A DNA stretch of 64,000 bases from Catonia carolina (Eukaryota; Arthropoda; Insecta; Hemiptera; Achilidae): assembly GCA_035578175.1 (NCBI GenBank), contig JAQMRL010000006.1, positions 58,879,001 to 58,943,000 of the forward strand, given 5' to 3'. The position numbers and the translations under genes were made by a program. Positions 33,424 to 44,850 of this stretch are shown here, one piece after another. Under the pieces are notes generated by a model. It made no database searches, had not been told where the DNA came from, and saw only the letters and a program-made list of their open reading frames with translations. Numbering within the stretch: the stretch's first letter is position 1; each line of letters opens with the position of its first letter.

Positions 33424-35761
33424 AATACATAACTAAATTCTGGATATGATAAAATTAACAGATAGCCTACATCTACTTTTTGGAAAACTTATCATCCAAA
33501 AAAATGTCTTTTGAACTGAAAATCTTACACGAGCCTAAAACATAATTGTTTCGGTCGACATCAAGTTACTTACTTTTATCAGCAACACTTAAAATACACT
33601 AAAACACACACTTAACTCGTATGAAAACCTCTTGACACTCATCACGAGAATAATGCAGCGGGCTCACCTTGTGCACATGCGCGGGTGACAATAGAGTTTG
33701 GAAAACTACAAAAATAGACTTGGTAGCTTTTGAAAAAAATTCGATTTTCTTAAATGTTATTTTGTAGCGATTAGTGGTTTTTTTTATCTAGACAGCAAAT
33801 TAGAATCTATTCTTAAATACACAAACAAGAACAGTAAATAATAGAGATAACACGAAATAAAAACGTATTATTAATTAATAGGGAATAAATGTTACAAAAC
33901 AAATTAAAATTAAATAATTAGAAAGAATTTTAAATTAAATTAAAATTTTGCAATGAAGTTCAAATGTTAATCATTATCAGATCTGTTACTTAAGTCAGAC
34001 ACATCGTATTTAATAAGTCTTGAACAAATTTAGTCGCTTTTGTTGCTGTTGTCCGCAAAATAATTCTGATATCCGTTCAATCGTAGGTCATATGTTCTGC
34101 TGAATTGTATAATTTCCTGTCTTACTGATTTATAATCCTATGAATTTAAGCCCTCTGTAGTTATAAATATATTTGTTTCTTATGTACCATAGTATCTTAA
34201 GAACTGTACGTAAAAATTTTGTCCGGAAACATTCTGTAAAATTTTTAATATAAATAAAACAGTAAATATATATTTCAAAAATAATTTGTTATAGCTTTCA
34301 AATAATGAAGGTTGAAAGATGGGAATATGTGTAACTAAGCGAAATTGAACAAACCGGTATTCGATCCAAGAGCTCCTTTGGTAGAAGCAATCTCTCCTCG
34401 CTACTGAAATAATGGGTCTACCGATTCTTTTGTATGAGATTTCTAAAAAAACGTAAAAATAATATTTTGTACCATTATTCGAATTTAAGCTGGAAAATTT
34501 AATGTTAGTTTAGCGTTCAAAGGGAACATAGTGGGTTTGGAATATTTTCAAAACAATATAAAGTTTGGATAGAACTAAATTTTAACTGAGGTCAAAACCA
34601 GGACTTTAGTAATAAAAAATGTACCGAGCGGGAAAGTTATTAGGAAAATACGATTCCAGGAGAAAAAAAAATCAATAATGACAAAATGCAGTTATGAAAG
34701 AATGAAATATTAAAAGTATGAGTCCAGTTTGAGTTATTGCATTTAATAATGACAGGAAGCATCTCGAGACTAGCCGTGGAACAATGAATTAATGTCAACA
34801 TTCCAAAGAGCTATCTTTTTCTTATGTTAGAAAAAGACGGTGATAATATCTGGTTCAGATGTGTAAGAATGAATGAAAGGGCAGTATTCCCTCTTCATTC
34901 CAATTTTGAAGGGTGTAAAAATAACAACGTCTAAGGGAAAAGTGCCCAGTTTTTTCTTCTATCTATCTTAAAGGCGTCAAGAAATTGTGAGTTTAGGGTG
35001 TTAAAATAGAGTAGAGGGTAGTTTTTGAGATATACAGCGACTATGTGATGGAATTTTGAATATTCTTTCCCTTATTCGACAAGTACAAATACCTCCAATA
35101 GATCTGCAATTTGTGGAGAATGAATGACTGGAAAAAATATAAGGAAGTAGAAGGACACTCCAAGAGAGAAACTTCTAACATTACCATCTCTCTCACTCTT
35201 TCTCTTAACAGATCGTATATAGAGCCCTGCTTTTAAATTAACCCTCTGACATCCGACTTACGATCACTACCATACAGGACAAGGGTGATTGCACGACATA
35301 TATACGAAGTGCAAAATACCCTCTTTCTTGGAATCGGATATGGACATCCAATAACACAACCCCTCTGTTTTCCTGATCAAACGATTTTATCAAATAAATT
35401 GGAGTTGTATTTAAATAAATTGTTTATCATTAATACTAATTTTATTCAAAATAGGAGTACAAATTTAAATTTGAAGTGACACAGTTGAAAATTGACCACA
35501 CTGTCGATTTATTAAATACTGCTTGGTTGAAGATCTTGAATCAATTTCCCAGATTATTTCTAAACGTATATTAACAAAAATAAGTTTTTAATCATTCTAG
35601 CTGTTAACCTCTTGACGGACATTGACACACACGTGGCCACTAATAACACAGCTAGATATCTTTTAACTTCTTTGGGACCCAATTACCACATATATTGCCA
35701 GAAATCTCTGTTAGTAGCAATGCTCTCTTGTTGGAATATCAGATGTTATTCATATGTACTC
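32466..35761. other. Long stretch without recognisable genes
   Basis: Contains two small adjacent hairpins near 33180-33220 (GCACTTTT/AAAAGTGC, and CTAAGTC/GACTTAG) and several CTAAGT/ACTTAG words at 33000-33260, which may be a decayed repeat. The frames at 32522-32820 and 35285-35479 show no family resemblance. Confidence 0.4.
33387..33422 (+). repeat. (ATT)n microsatellite
   Basis: About 11 ATT units. Confidence 0.95.
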
Positions 35762-36932
35762 CCCGCAACAGATAGGTGGACTGTTAAATAATTTGGATTC
35801 GATCTGCTAGTTTTAAGGCTCCAAAAAATAGTTCTGTTTCTTATCGTATGGCCACTCAATTATATCTCTGAAGCATATAAGTACAGATAAAATAGAGGAG
35901 GAGAAGATACTAAACTAAGAACGAAAGATTTAGGCGAGTCGAGTTCTCGCTCGTGTATCCCTTTCACAACCTCCTATATACTCATTACTCTCCTTACGCT
36001 CTTCACACTGTTATAAAACGTACACTGTTTTTACGTGTTAGATTTAATAAAAGTAGTTTATTCACTGTATTTCTTCATTTACTCTATTTTATTATTTTAT
36101 TGTATTTATTACTGCCGTTTGATAATAAGGTATATTAATATAAAATAAGGTATAAACACTTCTTTTTTTTTGTTTAACGTCCGACTGTTTGGCAATTACT
36201 GCTAATGCAGACGGTGAAGGATGAAATAATTTTTGTAACGTATGAAAATATGCCGTGCATGAGTGGGATTCGAACCCAAGACCGCATGATGAGAGGCGAG
36301 CACGTTACCAACTACGCCAATGCGGCCGACAAAATATAAATAGAACTGTATAACAGGTATCTCGATGAGATTTTTATGATTTACATAAAAATTAATGAAA
36401 CACTGGGAAAATAATCGCAACCGAACCGAATAACTCTTTAAGGCTATTATAATAACTGAACTGAATTTGACGTCCAGTAATCTTTTCAAGACTAAACGAC
36501 AACTGACCAACCAACAGGCGGAGTAAATATTTTTAGCGTAAAGGGTGAAGTAAACTTTAAAATAAGGTATATTTCAAATCAGCAGGAGCGTAAGAGAGGA
36601 GAAATTGTTCGGACTAGTGGGAGTGGCGAGGTGAGGAAGTGGCGAAGTACTCAGCAAACTCCCAACCAACTAAATTTATCGTGCTTATTATAGTCAAAGT
36701 TGTTCCTCTGAGAGTAATGAATTTCATTATACAGCCAGCCCCTGTAATGAATAAAGTGAAGGAGTCATTTGCAGGGTGGAAAATTTGTGGTTTTTAGAGA
36801 ACCTGGTATGCTGATAAGCATACTTTTCAATTCAGTGGCAGGGCTATAGTAAACCACCTCACTCCTCGTTTTACTTAGTAAAGCTTTTATAGATTCAAAC
36901 AAGCCTTTCACCTAATGTCTTAAACAACAATA
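35762..36932 (+). mobile_element. Family A, copy A5, split by an insertion of about 770 bp
   Basis: The 5' half is 35762-35918 (from GCAACAGATAGGTGGACTGT to AGATACTAA). The 3' half is 36695-36932 (from CAAAGTTGTTCCTCTGAGAG to CTTAAACAACAATA). The two halves meet at the same point of the family sequence, so this is one copy opened by later DNA. The inserted part contains the group C SINE C3 and otherwise unassigned sequence. Confidence 0.8.
36162..36330 (-). mobile_element. tRNA-derived SINE group C, copy C3
   Basis: On the minus strand: GGCCGCATTGGCGTAGTTGG with box A TGGCGTAGTTGG (36308-36319), box B GGTTCGAATCC (36266-36276), a body with CATATTTTCATACGTTACAA, and a tail ending CGGACGTTAAACAAAAAAA. 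Nearly the same head as C5 at 63418. The tail is a weaker match to the LINE tail than in C1 or C5. Confidence 0.85.
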
Positions 36933-37905
36933 CTCATATGTAATTGCGTGTTTGTCATTGCAAGGTTACGGTTAGTTTTCAAAATTAACTTTTCTCTTAA
37001 GAGGTTAAATTTTTGAAAATGGTGGATTTAAAATTCAGGAATATGTTTTGACACCTAGGCAGGTGTTTCCAGCTTTCAATTGAAAGCGAACTACTTTTGT
37101 ACAAATCCATACAGAAGCCGATTTGGGTCTAAGGATATCAGTTATGGAACACAGCATCTATTTTGAACATCGAAATTTTTCAACGATTTCAATCAAAAGC
37201 CCTGCGGACTAAAATTAAATGCACCGGTATCATTATAGTCTACCGGTATCATCAAACGTTGTTTTGTGAAATTTATATATAGGCTATATATAAAAAATTG
37301 ATCTTACTGACGCTTACTTACAACGTGTATATCAGATATTTCCTTTATTAATTTTTTTAAGGATTTCCTACAGGTATCCCCACCAATCCTCTCACAACCT
37401 CTATCACCATTTTTACCTATATCCATCCAATCCTTACTCAAAGTTTTTACATCATGGTCTCATTCACCTCATGTGTTATGTACCTCCGGGATCTAACTCT
37501 CTCGCACCTTCCCACTGGACTTCAATGTGTTTGTTATCTGTGCTTTCCATTTACCTCCGTTTATTGTTCTCTCTCGTATTAATAAAATTAAATAAGATTA
37601 ATACAAGTAGTTCACAACCAAATTTTTTCTACAATCAAATAATAACGAACAAATTATATAATAAAGAAATCAGGAATAAAACATAATTATTTCGTCAAAT
37701 CCAGTGACTGGATATAAAAGATAATTTTTAAGTTTTACGTACTTTACACACGTAACTGAAGATATACAATTTTATACAAATATATTAATTAATTAGTTTC
37801 AATTATTAAGAACCACCTGAGCAGCGTTCGTAACACAGCCAGAGAGTTTTCAAAATACTAGTAGAAACCATAGAAGCCTCAGAGAAAATAAATAAAAATA
37901 TTATT
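36933..37905. other. No gene or repeat recognised
   Basis: Nothing assignable; the frame at 37471-37686 is not supported. Confidence 0.4.
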
Positions 37906-38187
37906 AAATTCAGCCTTGGCCTTCGGACCAGCCCAGTCAGTCAGCTGGTAGAAAGTCGCTATTATTTGTTAAGTAACACCGGTTGGGCAAGCGACTTTGT
38001 ATGGTGACCAGTTGACAGCCATCCATGAACATACTTTACAGGGGGTCCCTGTTCACGCTCATGTCTAATCAACGTAAAAGAAAATACAGCAAAAAGCAGC
38101 TATCAAATTGGGTAGTTGTCAACAATGTACAGTTCCCGATAACAAATAAAAGCTAAAAAAAAACAAAAAAAACAAAAAAATTCAGCC
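37906..38187 (+). mobile_element. Small A-tailed retroposon with 10-bp target duplication
   Basis: AAATTCAGCC occurs at 37906-37915 and again at 38178-38187. Between them lies about 262 bp that is GC-richer than its surroundings. It ends in AATAAAAGC and an A-rich tail (AAAAAAAAACAAAAAAAAC type, about 38150-38177). Target duplication, A-tail and length fit a retroposed RNA. I recognise no tRNA boxes, coding frame or known source RNA. It could be a SINE of unknown origin or a processed copy of a non-coding RNA. Confidence 0.65.
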
Positions 38188-39255
38188 CTGTGAGGCAACC
38201 CGGAAGTTTTGGTAAGTACTGTGTGGCACAATTAAATTAGCTTAGATTAACTAGACTTAACTTAAAATATAATTTTATTAGTATTTGTACAATTGTTTTA
38301 CCAAGTAGACAGAATAATTGGAAATTAATTTAGATAATTAGAACGCTGTTTATAATAACATAAATGCAATTAATATGATTTTGATTGTACTCAGTTGGTT
38401 GAATATTATATTAATCAGCAGCAATCTGAGGGTATGTCAGCGATTTCATGTTACAGTATGTTTGTATGTAACCAAGTGTTTTCCTCATTGTTGTATAATG
38501 GAGAAGGGATTTGTCCTAAAACATAACAGTCTAGATCAATCAAGGGTATGTCGTAACATTGACCTAATGTGATTCTGATGTAACGTTAGAAGAGAATGAC
38601 AGGGAGAAAGTGAGAGGGGATGAGAAATAGTGACGATGATGATGATGATATAGGAGGCAATGGTACTATCGACGGCGGTCAACGTGCGTACAACAAACGC
38701 GTGTTGTTGTGTGTGGTTGGAAAACGCGCGGGGTGGTAGTGACTCGCTTATTTGTATGCAGGACACAACAATTTCACGTTAAGGTTCGGGGTGGGTGTAT
38801 GCTGAGGGGTAGAAAAAACTTAAGATCAATACTCTCTCTTCCAGTGTTCAGAATCCTACGTCTTACACACAGACACAAATACATACGTATATACAAAAAC
38901 TAAACCGCTTATTCTTGCTTTCACTTGATACTATAAAAATGTACTTGAAGTAGGCTTGCAATGATAAGAATGCCAGTCATTAAAAAAAATATTGCCATTC
39001 TGAATGAAATCCTTTAAATATATTGAGTGAAATTAATACAATAAAAAAATTTATTAAATATTAATTTCAGATTTGGTCTATTTCAAAAATCAATTTCTAC
39101 CACTAGAATCGGGACGACAGTTAAGGATTTCTGACTGAAACATAAGACATAATCTCCAAACCTTCAATTTCGTCCTTGTAAGAGAAAATTAAAAAAACAT
39201 TCATGAAAAAAATTAAATTTACAATGTTTTGTCACCAATAATTCCTTGATTATAT
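38188..39255. other. No gene; GC- and CpG-richer patch at 38640-38830
   Basis: The patch has GATGATGATGATGAT, AAAACGCGCGGGG and a run of short G-rich words. It stands out from the AT-rich background, but no start, splice or family signal was found. Confidence 0.35.
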
Positions 39256-39636
39256 TTGTGTCGTTAAGTCACCAGGCGAAAGGCTGGTTTGAATCTTCAT
39301 AGGTTTTACGAAGAAAAACGAGGAGCGAAATGGTTTACCTTTACTTTCCTCACTGAGTAGAAGGCCTGGTATGCTTATCAGCATACCAGGCCTTCTAAAA
39401 AGCACATTGTTTTCACTCTGAAAATGACACTTTTACTTCTCTTACCACAGAGTCTGGTTGTATAATGAAATTCAGTACTTTCAGAGGAGATAACTCTGAC
39501 TAATGTCTTTTACACCTCCACCTCTCCTGTTCTTAAATGATTCAGACATTTAATTGACCGATTATATGATAAGAAAAAGAACTATTTTTGTAACCCTAGA
39601 ACTAACAGATTAAGGGCAAATATTTAACACTTAGTT
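39256..39636 (-). mobile_element. Family A, copy A6, with a perfected palindrome
   Basis: Minus-strand copy, from the CACCAGGCGAAAGGCTGG end to the AATATTTAACACTTAG head. The GCATGCTGATAAGCATA region is changed into a perfect inverted repeat: AGAAGGCCTGGTATGCT (39359-39375), loop TATC, and its exact inverse (39380-39396). Other copies have only a partial palindrome here. Confidence 0.85.
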
Positions 39637-40149
39637 TGGTTTTTCCAAACGTGGATAACTTATTAAAATAATCATTAATAATGTTTATTTCCGAGAGAAG
39701 AATTCTTTCTTATCTGAAGCAAAAATCAAAATGCAATATTCATTTATACTTAGAGATAAGATTTATCATAACAATTTGTTACTTCCTTGAAATTTAATTC
39801 CACAATGAAACTTAATACTTTGTAGAAGAAATATACATCAAATAAATTAATAGTTATAATGATTTCATTGAAAATATATTTTACATGAAGTTTAGTAAGA
39901 AATAACTTCTAAAGTTTTGTTGTTGTTAATGTTTAAACGAAATAAAACATTATTTGCTAAATTCATTATTTACTTTGTAAGATTGTAACGTGTCAGATTG
40001 TTTTAAAAACACGTGAGACAAGTTAAATATACACTACGTGTACAATTAATCGTTCTACCCACTATGTATTAAAAATATAAAAAACTTGGTTTTTACAGTT
40101 GTGTAAAACTTTTAATTTTGTACACGCGCGGGTAAAAATTTATACATAA
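39637..40149. other. AT-rich DNA, nothing recognised
   Basis: No supported feature. Confidence 0.35.
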
Positions 40150-40312
40150 TGTATATTTTGTGCTTTAAGTCTGACTGTTGAAGAAATTCACATGGTGAAG
40201 AGTGACATGGAATATCAGTGATGAAAAACTGCTAGACTTGACTAGGAATCGACCCCTGTTACAGAAGTCAATTACTATGATCACTACACCAGCGGAGCAG
40301 CCTTTTATATAC
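40150..40312 (-). mobile_element. tRNA-derived SINE, different head (single copy here)
   Basis: On the minus strand: CTGGTGTAGTGATCATAG (box A type) and GGGTCGATTCC (box B type), about 40 bp apart. A body of about 90 bp follows, ending near AGCACAAAATATA. The tail is unlike groups B and C. It directly precedes family D copy 3 on the plus strand. Confidence 0.6.
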
Positions 40313-40318
40313 TTAAAA

Positions 40319-40900
40319 AAATCTGGTGTAAAACACTTACACGACTTTTAATTGCCCATGTAGATAATGAACAATATCACTTACGTTTAATCATAAGTAA
40401 ACAATGTAAAATGAAAATTATTATCTAAGTTTAATCATTAGTGAATTACGCAAAATGAAAATCAACCTCTATAGGACTTAAAAACACAGTAAAACCTCAT
40501 TCACACCAAATATGGTCTGTGGAGAAACATTCTTAAAAAACGATGTAGATTTTCTTTTTTTTTTAACTTTGATTATGAACACTTAGGTCGCAAAATGCAC
40601 TAAGGGGGAAATTTCAAAAAAATATTTTTCCTTTACTGATTTTGATAAACAAAATACAGAAAACACTAATTGACACTAAACCAAACGTAGTAGAAAAAAA
40701 AGTTTGAGATTAATAGGTTTTTAATTTTCTACAATATTATTTATACAGTTTCGCTCTAAAATGCGTATTAAGGACTGCAATCTTTAAAAAAAATTTTACC
40801 TCAAGAGCCCAAGAGAGCCTTTTTTTTCTCTCTTGGGCTCTTGAGGTCAAATTTTTTTAACAGTTTGACCCTGTGTCACACTTCTATTGATATATAACTT
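40319..40900 (+). repeat. Dispersed repeat family D, copy 3, with a 20-bp hairpin
   Basis: Starts ATCTGGTGTAAAACACTTAC and follows the 12175-13100 copy in inverse through the GCAAAATGAAAATCAACC block and GAGAAACATTC. It contains a perfect hairpin, ACCTCAAGAGCCCAAGAGAG at 40798-40817 with its exact inverse at 40828-40847, extended outward by imperfect A/T pairing. Confidence 0.65.
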
Positions 40901-40964
40901 CTATTGATGTATAACTTCTATTGATATATAAGGTGTCTGTTAAATGATTTAAATAAATCAGAAA

Positions 40965-41200
40965 AGAAAACCTATAAAAAACTTAAAAACTGAAAGGACC
41001 GAACACAGTTCAGACAAATGATTACTTTTAAAAAATTTAAGGAATTTAACGGAGAAAAAAACACAGGATGGACAGAAGAAAGAAGAAATGAGGAAATATT
41101 GAAAATGTGTTCTGCAAAATGAGCTTCCAGAAATATCTAAAGTTATTTTACGTGGGCTTAAATAGCTCTAAACAGAAAAATCCTCGAAATGTTGATCTGA
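40965..41200 (+). repeat. Dispersed repeat family E, copy 2
   Basis: Shares TTCAGACA, the NTGWTEER-type coding remnant and a TTTACGTGGGCTTAAAT block with copy 1 (TTTACGTGGCCTTAAAT, about 1192). Decayed, no intact frame. Confidence 0.45.
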
Positions 41201-42089
41201 CGAAATAAAAATAAATTAATGTACTGTGAATTACTCGCGGCGGTAAGACTCAAATTAGTCTTTTTGTGAGTTACAAAAATCGTAGGGCAGCAAGAAAAAA
41301 TACTTTTTGAAGCAAATTGGCAGGAGTATAAACAAATAATTGAGTGCATATATTTGTAAAATGCTAATTAAATAGATTTTCTTCAAAAGAATTTATGTTT
41401 AAGCATCTAAAAGAATAAGTATAAACTTTAGTGAACTACAGTGTTGTTACTACTTTAAGTCGTCACTATAACGTTTGTAGGTATATCATAAAATTTCTAA
41501 AAAAATTCTTACAACTGAAATTTATTTATATAATAAGACTATAAAACGTCGTGTACAAATTTTATAGTTCTTAAAAGAAAATTTACATTATTTAAACATT
41601 GAATAAGAGTTACTTATTTAGTTTTATATATTTTTTTATTAAATTTAAGCGTGACTTTTCTTGTCCTTATTAAAGCTTACTAGATTTTTATAGATATTTT
41701 GTATTATGAAATAGTTTTCTAAATGAAATAAAATATAAATTACTGCTTGAAATTTTTCTTGAAACTAAAAATCAAGTTTAATACAATAAAATTTTATTTA
41801 AATTACTCTAATGTAAGAGTAAATTAAAGTAGCATGTAAGTTAATGTTAATTGTAAAGCAAGGACATCGTACAGCCTAATTTGATAGTTTAAGAGAATCA
41901 GGTATATTAAATTTTTTTTTATTTCGTGCACTCACATCGCTGTTATAATTCTTTTTTCAATTTATTGAACATAATAGTTGAGATTTCTTAATTTTATAAC
42001 CTTATTTCATATGATCGTTTTACAATTAACATTTTCACATTATAAAGGAGACATTTTGAGAGAAAGATACTTTTTAAGATAATGGGCCC
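41201..42089. other. AT-rich DNA, nothing recognised
   Basis: No supported coding or repeat-family signal. Confidence 0.4.
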
Positions 42090-42490
42090 GAGATAGTAGA
42101 AGACAATTTAGGTTACGAGGTCGAGAAGAACTGTACAAGGAAAATTAAGATTAATGGAAACGGTTACAAAAAGAAGACTTTGTATAATAATGGTTGACAA
42201 AACAAATTTTTAAGACGCTAAACAATATACTTAAGCGTCGGATTTACGAGTAGTCTATAAACCATTTGGTTTAAAGAAGTCAGAAAGGATATTGTGTAAA
42301 CCGGAATTAAATGAGAAACCTTAATGAACCGAAACAAATTCAGACAGCTAATTACGGGGTTCCATGAAGAGAAAAAGCAAAACACCGGGTAGACAAAAGA
42401 AGAGCGAAAAACATACAATGAACAAATGCTGAGAAAGCAGGCTGAAAAATAACTTCAAAAATGTCTAAAGCCACCTCAAGTGGTCTAAAA
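42090..42490 (+). repeat. Dispersed repeat family E, copy 3
   Basis: Aligns with 830-1240: AGAAGAACTGTACAAG, TTAATGGAAAC, AAACAAATTTTTTAAGAC, and GGTTCCATGAAGAGAAAAAG versus GGTTTCATGAAAAGAAAAAG. About 400 bp at moderate identity. The shared reading is decayed coding sequence of an unknown element. Confidence 0.5.
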
Positions 42491-42883
42491 TTGACCATAA
42501 AAGAGAAAAAAAATGAACGTTTTTGTTCCACTAATCAGAATTTAGTCAAGTTCTAATTTATTAGATGAGAAAGATATAGGCCTACGTATTATATACCTCG
42601 TATTTTGAGGTAGAACTTAAAGTGTGATTTAACCAGTTCCTTGAAGGTACTTGTTAAGGTGGATTAATAATAAAATTATTCTCTAATCACAATGGGTCTA
42701 ACATGCTTCATATTGTGCTAAAAGAATTTAACATATCACTTGAAAAATCCAAGCGGTTTATGTGGTAAAGATATCAGGGTGTTTAATCAACAGTTTTTTT
42801 GCACACTTTTTGAAATTGGTACTTATATCTGAAGCTATTCTTCCCATTGTGTGTCACTTTAAATTTCATGAACCATTTGTTTT

Positions 42884-43210
42884 TTAAGTCAAAAAATCAA
42901 TTACTTTGAGAGTTAATGTGGAATACACACATCTTATGGTCGAGTACAGTATAAAGGGATTTACTTCGTAATGTAAAACCTTTTTTAACGTTTTTGATGC
43001 CTCAGAAGAATCAGACGCATTACATTTTGAGCCCAAATTAGGATTCTTGATGATGTCATCGTACAAAACAACAATATCAGCGTTTCTATAATCACAATTC
43101 TTTTTGGGAACTTGTTCAGCTCCAGGTGTACAAACATCAGAAATAATGATAAGAAGAGGGACATCCAGATGAACTAGACAGTCAGTTACTGCAGCCACTG
43201 CAATAAAACA
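42884..43210 (-). CDS. Candidate exon or orphan open frame, product unknown
   Basis: The minus-strand frame stays open for about 105-115 codons and has unusually normal composition for this AT-rich DNA: L-V-H-L-D-V-P-L-L-I-I-I-S-D-V-C, then K-N-C-D-Y, then S-D-S-S-E-A-S-K-T-L-K-K. A pyrimidine-rich TTTTGTTTTATTGCAG lies directly upstream on the same strand and would serve as a 3' splice site. A GTAAAT donor-like word lies about 230 bp further on. No family is recognised and no partner exon was found in the window. It may be a host exon, a decayed mobile-element frame or chance. There is no convincing start codon, since the frame opens on GTG after the splice-like site. Confidence 0.25.
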   Translation of the reverse strand, partial: CFIAVAAVTDCLVHLDVPLLIIISDVCTPGAEQVPKKNCDYRNADIVVLYDDIIKNPNLGSKCNASDSSEASKTLKKVLHYEVNPFILYSTIRCVYSTLTLKVIDFLT

Positions 43211-43326
43211 AAATTGTTCATGACTAAATCAAGGAACGATTTGTCGCGCACGGACAATACATGTTTATTTTGACTCAGGTTCATGTTATCTAGAAAATTA
43301 AACAAACGTTTTGTATTCTTATTAGT

Positions 43327-43719
43327 GGCATAACATACAGGTGAAGTGTTAAATTATTTGCACTCAATCTGTTAGTTGTAGGGCTAAAAAATAGTTCTGT
43401 TTCTTATCATATGGTCAGCCAATTAAATGACTGAATCATTTAAGAACAGAAGAGGTAGAAGTGTTAACACCGCTAATCAGAGTTATCTCATCTGAAAGTA
43501 ATGAATTTCATTACACAGCCAGACCGTGTGGTGAATGAAGTGAGGGTGTTATTTGCAGAATGGAAAATATATATGCTTTTCAGAGGGCCTGGCATGCTCA
43601 TAAGCATACTTTTCAACTCGGTGTGGAAGACAAATTGTAAACCATCTAAATCCTCGTTTTACTTAGTAAAACCTCTACAGGTTCAAACCAGCCTATCGGC
43701 TGATGACCTGAACAACATT
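43327..43719 (+). mobile_element. Family A, copy A7 (full length)
   Basis: From GCATAACATACAGGTGAAGT to GATGACCTGAACAACATTG. All family blocks are present in order. The 85-codon frame at 43501-43758 lies on it and reads the same in other copies only with stops, so it is not taken as a gene. Confidence 0.85.
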
Positions 43720-44504
43720 GGTGGCATAAAAAGTGTTAAGAGAAAGGGATCTGGCTAAATTAAAAACTCCCAGAATCTATGGATGCCTATATCCGGCCCT
43801 TTTACCAATTCATTGATGTGTTCACTCTTACGCGGTGGGATATTAAGACAACATTTCCATAACTGTAAGCCACTAATTAGTGCTCAATTTAAGTTCAAAC
43901 CATACACATTTTTTCAACATTTTAAGGTCAAGTCACCCTACGCATCGAACGTGCGAACAGCAATGAAAGAGCCTTTAACAGAACCCTTGTGGGAAGAACA
44001 CAGACCCTTGTCTGTCTTAAATACAAGAAAAGTCTCAGAAAATTAGTCGCAAGTCAAATTGCCATAGAACCACTATTCGATCAGTTTTTTATGGCCTCCA
44101 CATTACTCTTTATAGCCATACCTAGCCTCCGAGAAGCAGAAGAAAAGTAAAATAAACAGGGAAGCGGTACGAACCTACTTAGTGGAAGAAAGGGAGCAGA
44201 ACAGATCGAAATTCTTAATTTCCTGCCCACCTGTCATGGACTAAGGGGAATCAGAACACACACCAAAAGGAAAAACCTAAATTATTGTATCAGAGCATCA
44301 AGCGCGGCACCTATATCACATAGCGATTAACATTTTAACACAAACAATAAAAAATCTACACTAAAATTAACAAATTACAGCAATAAAAAAATTTTATAAT
44401 AATACAAAATAATTTATTTTTATTATTGTTATTATACGTATACTATATGTTCTAGTAACGTCACAAAACTTAAGTTCTACAAAGTTACTTCAGCGTTTAT
44501 TATT
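43720..44504. other. No gene or repeat recognised
   Basis: Composition is less AT-rich at 43780-44320, with an 87-codon plus-strand frame (43783-44046) that has no recognisable motif. Confidence 0.35.
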
Positions 44505-44850
44505 CCGTACGGAAGTGAGGCGTAGACAACAAAAACCCAAAAGCGGAGAATCCAGAAAGCAGAGATGAGATTTCTTCGAAGAACTAAGGGGTTTACACGC
44601 TTGGACAGAGTAAGGATGAGGAAATCAGGTCAGAATTGAGTATTTACAACTTGAACGAAAATATAAAGGATTATCGCCAAAGTTGGAGACAGCACATGAC
44701 AAGGATCTCAGATCACAGGATACCAAAGGAGGCACACTGGTATGTTAAAAGGGATGTCGGTAGACCTAGGAGAAGATAGAGATAGATGATAAATAGTTTG
44801 TGAGTTCGTGACAGGCTGCGGCCTAATCCTTGGTTGGAAGAAGTAGAAGA
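44505..44850 (+). mobile_element. LINE ORF2 C-terminal fragment, second copy of the 21.7-kb family
   Basis: The plus-strand reading (one frame after the start) gives R-I-Q-K-A-E-M-R-F-L-R-R, then N-E-E-I-R-S-E-L, then W-R-Q-H-M-T-R-I, then a terminal G-R-P-R-R-R. It parallels the 21700-21984 frame and extends about 20 codons further upstream. The 3' region repeats TTTGTGAGTTCGTGACAGGC and GCCTAATCC. It has frame disruptions and lacks catalytic domains. Confidence 0.75.

Noticed and set aside
34330..34440. tRNA-like stretch with a box B-like word on the minus strand
   Set aside because: No convincing box A at the right distance and no recognisable SINE body or second copy.
36240..36330. Possible tRNA gene on the minus strand
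   Set aside because: Box A and box B are good, but the head continues into a SINE body, recurs at 63418 with the same flanking body, and lacks a clean acceptor stem.
38640..38830. GC/CpG-richer patch as a promoter of a host gene
   Set aside because: No TATA or initiator arrangement, no downstream frame and no splice signals could be tied to it.
43501..43758. 85-codon open frame inside family A copy A7
   Set aside because: The corresponding frame is broken in other copies of the repeat, so its openness here is chance.
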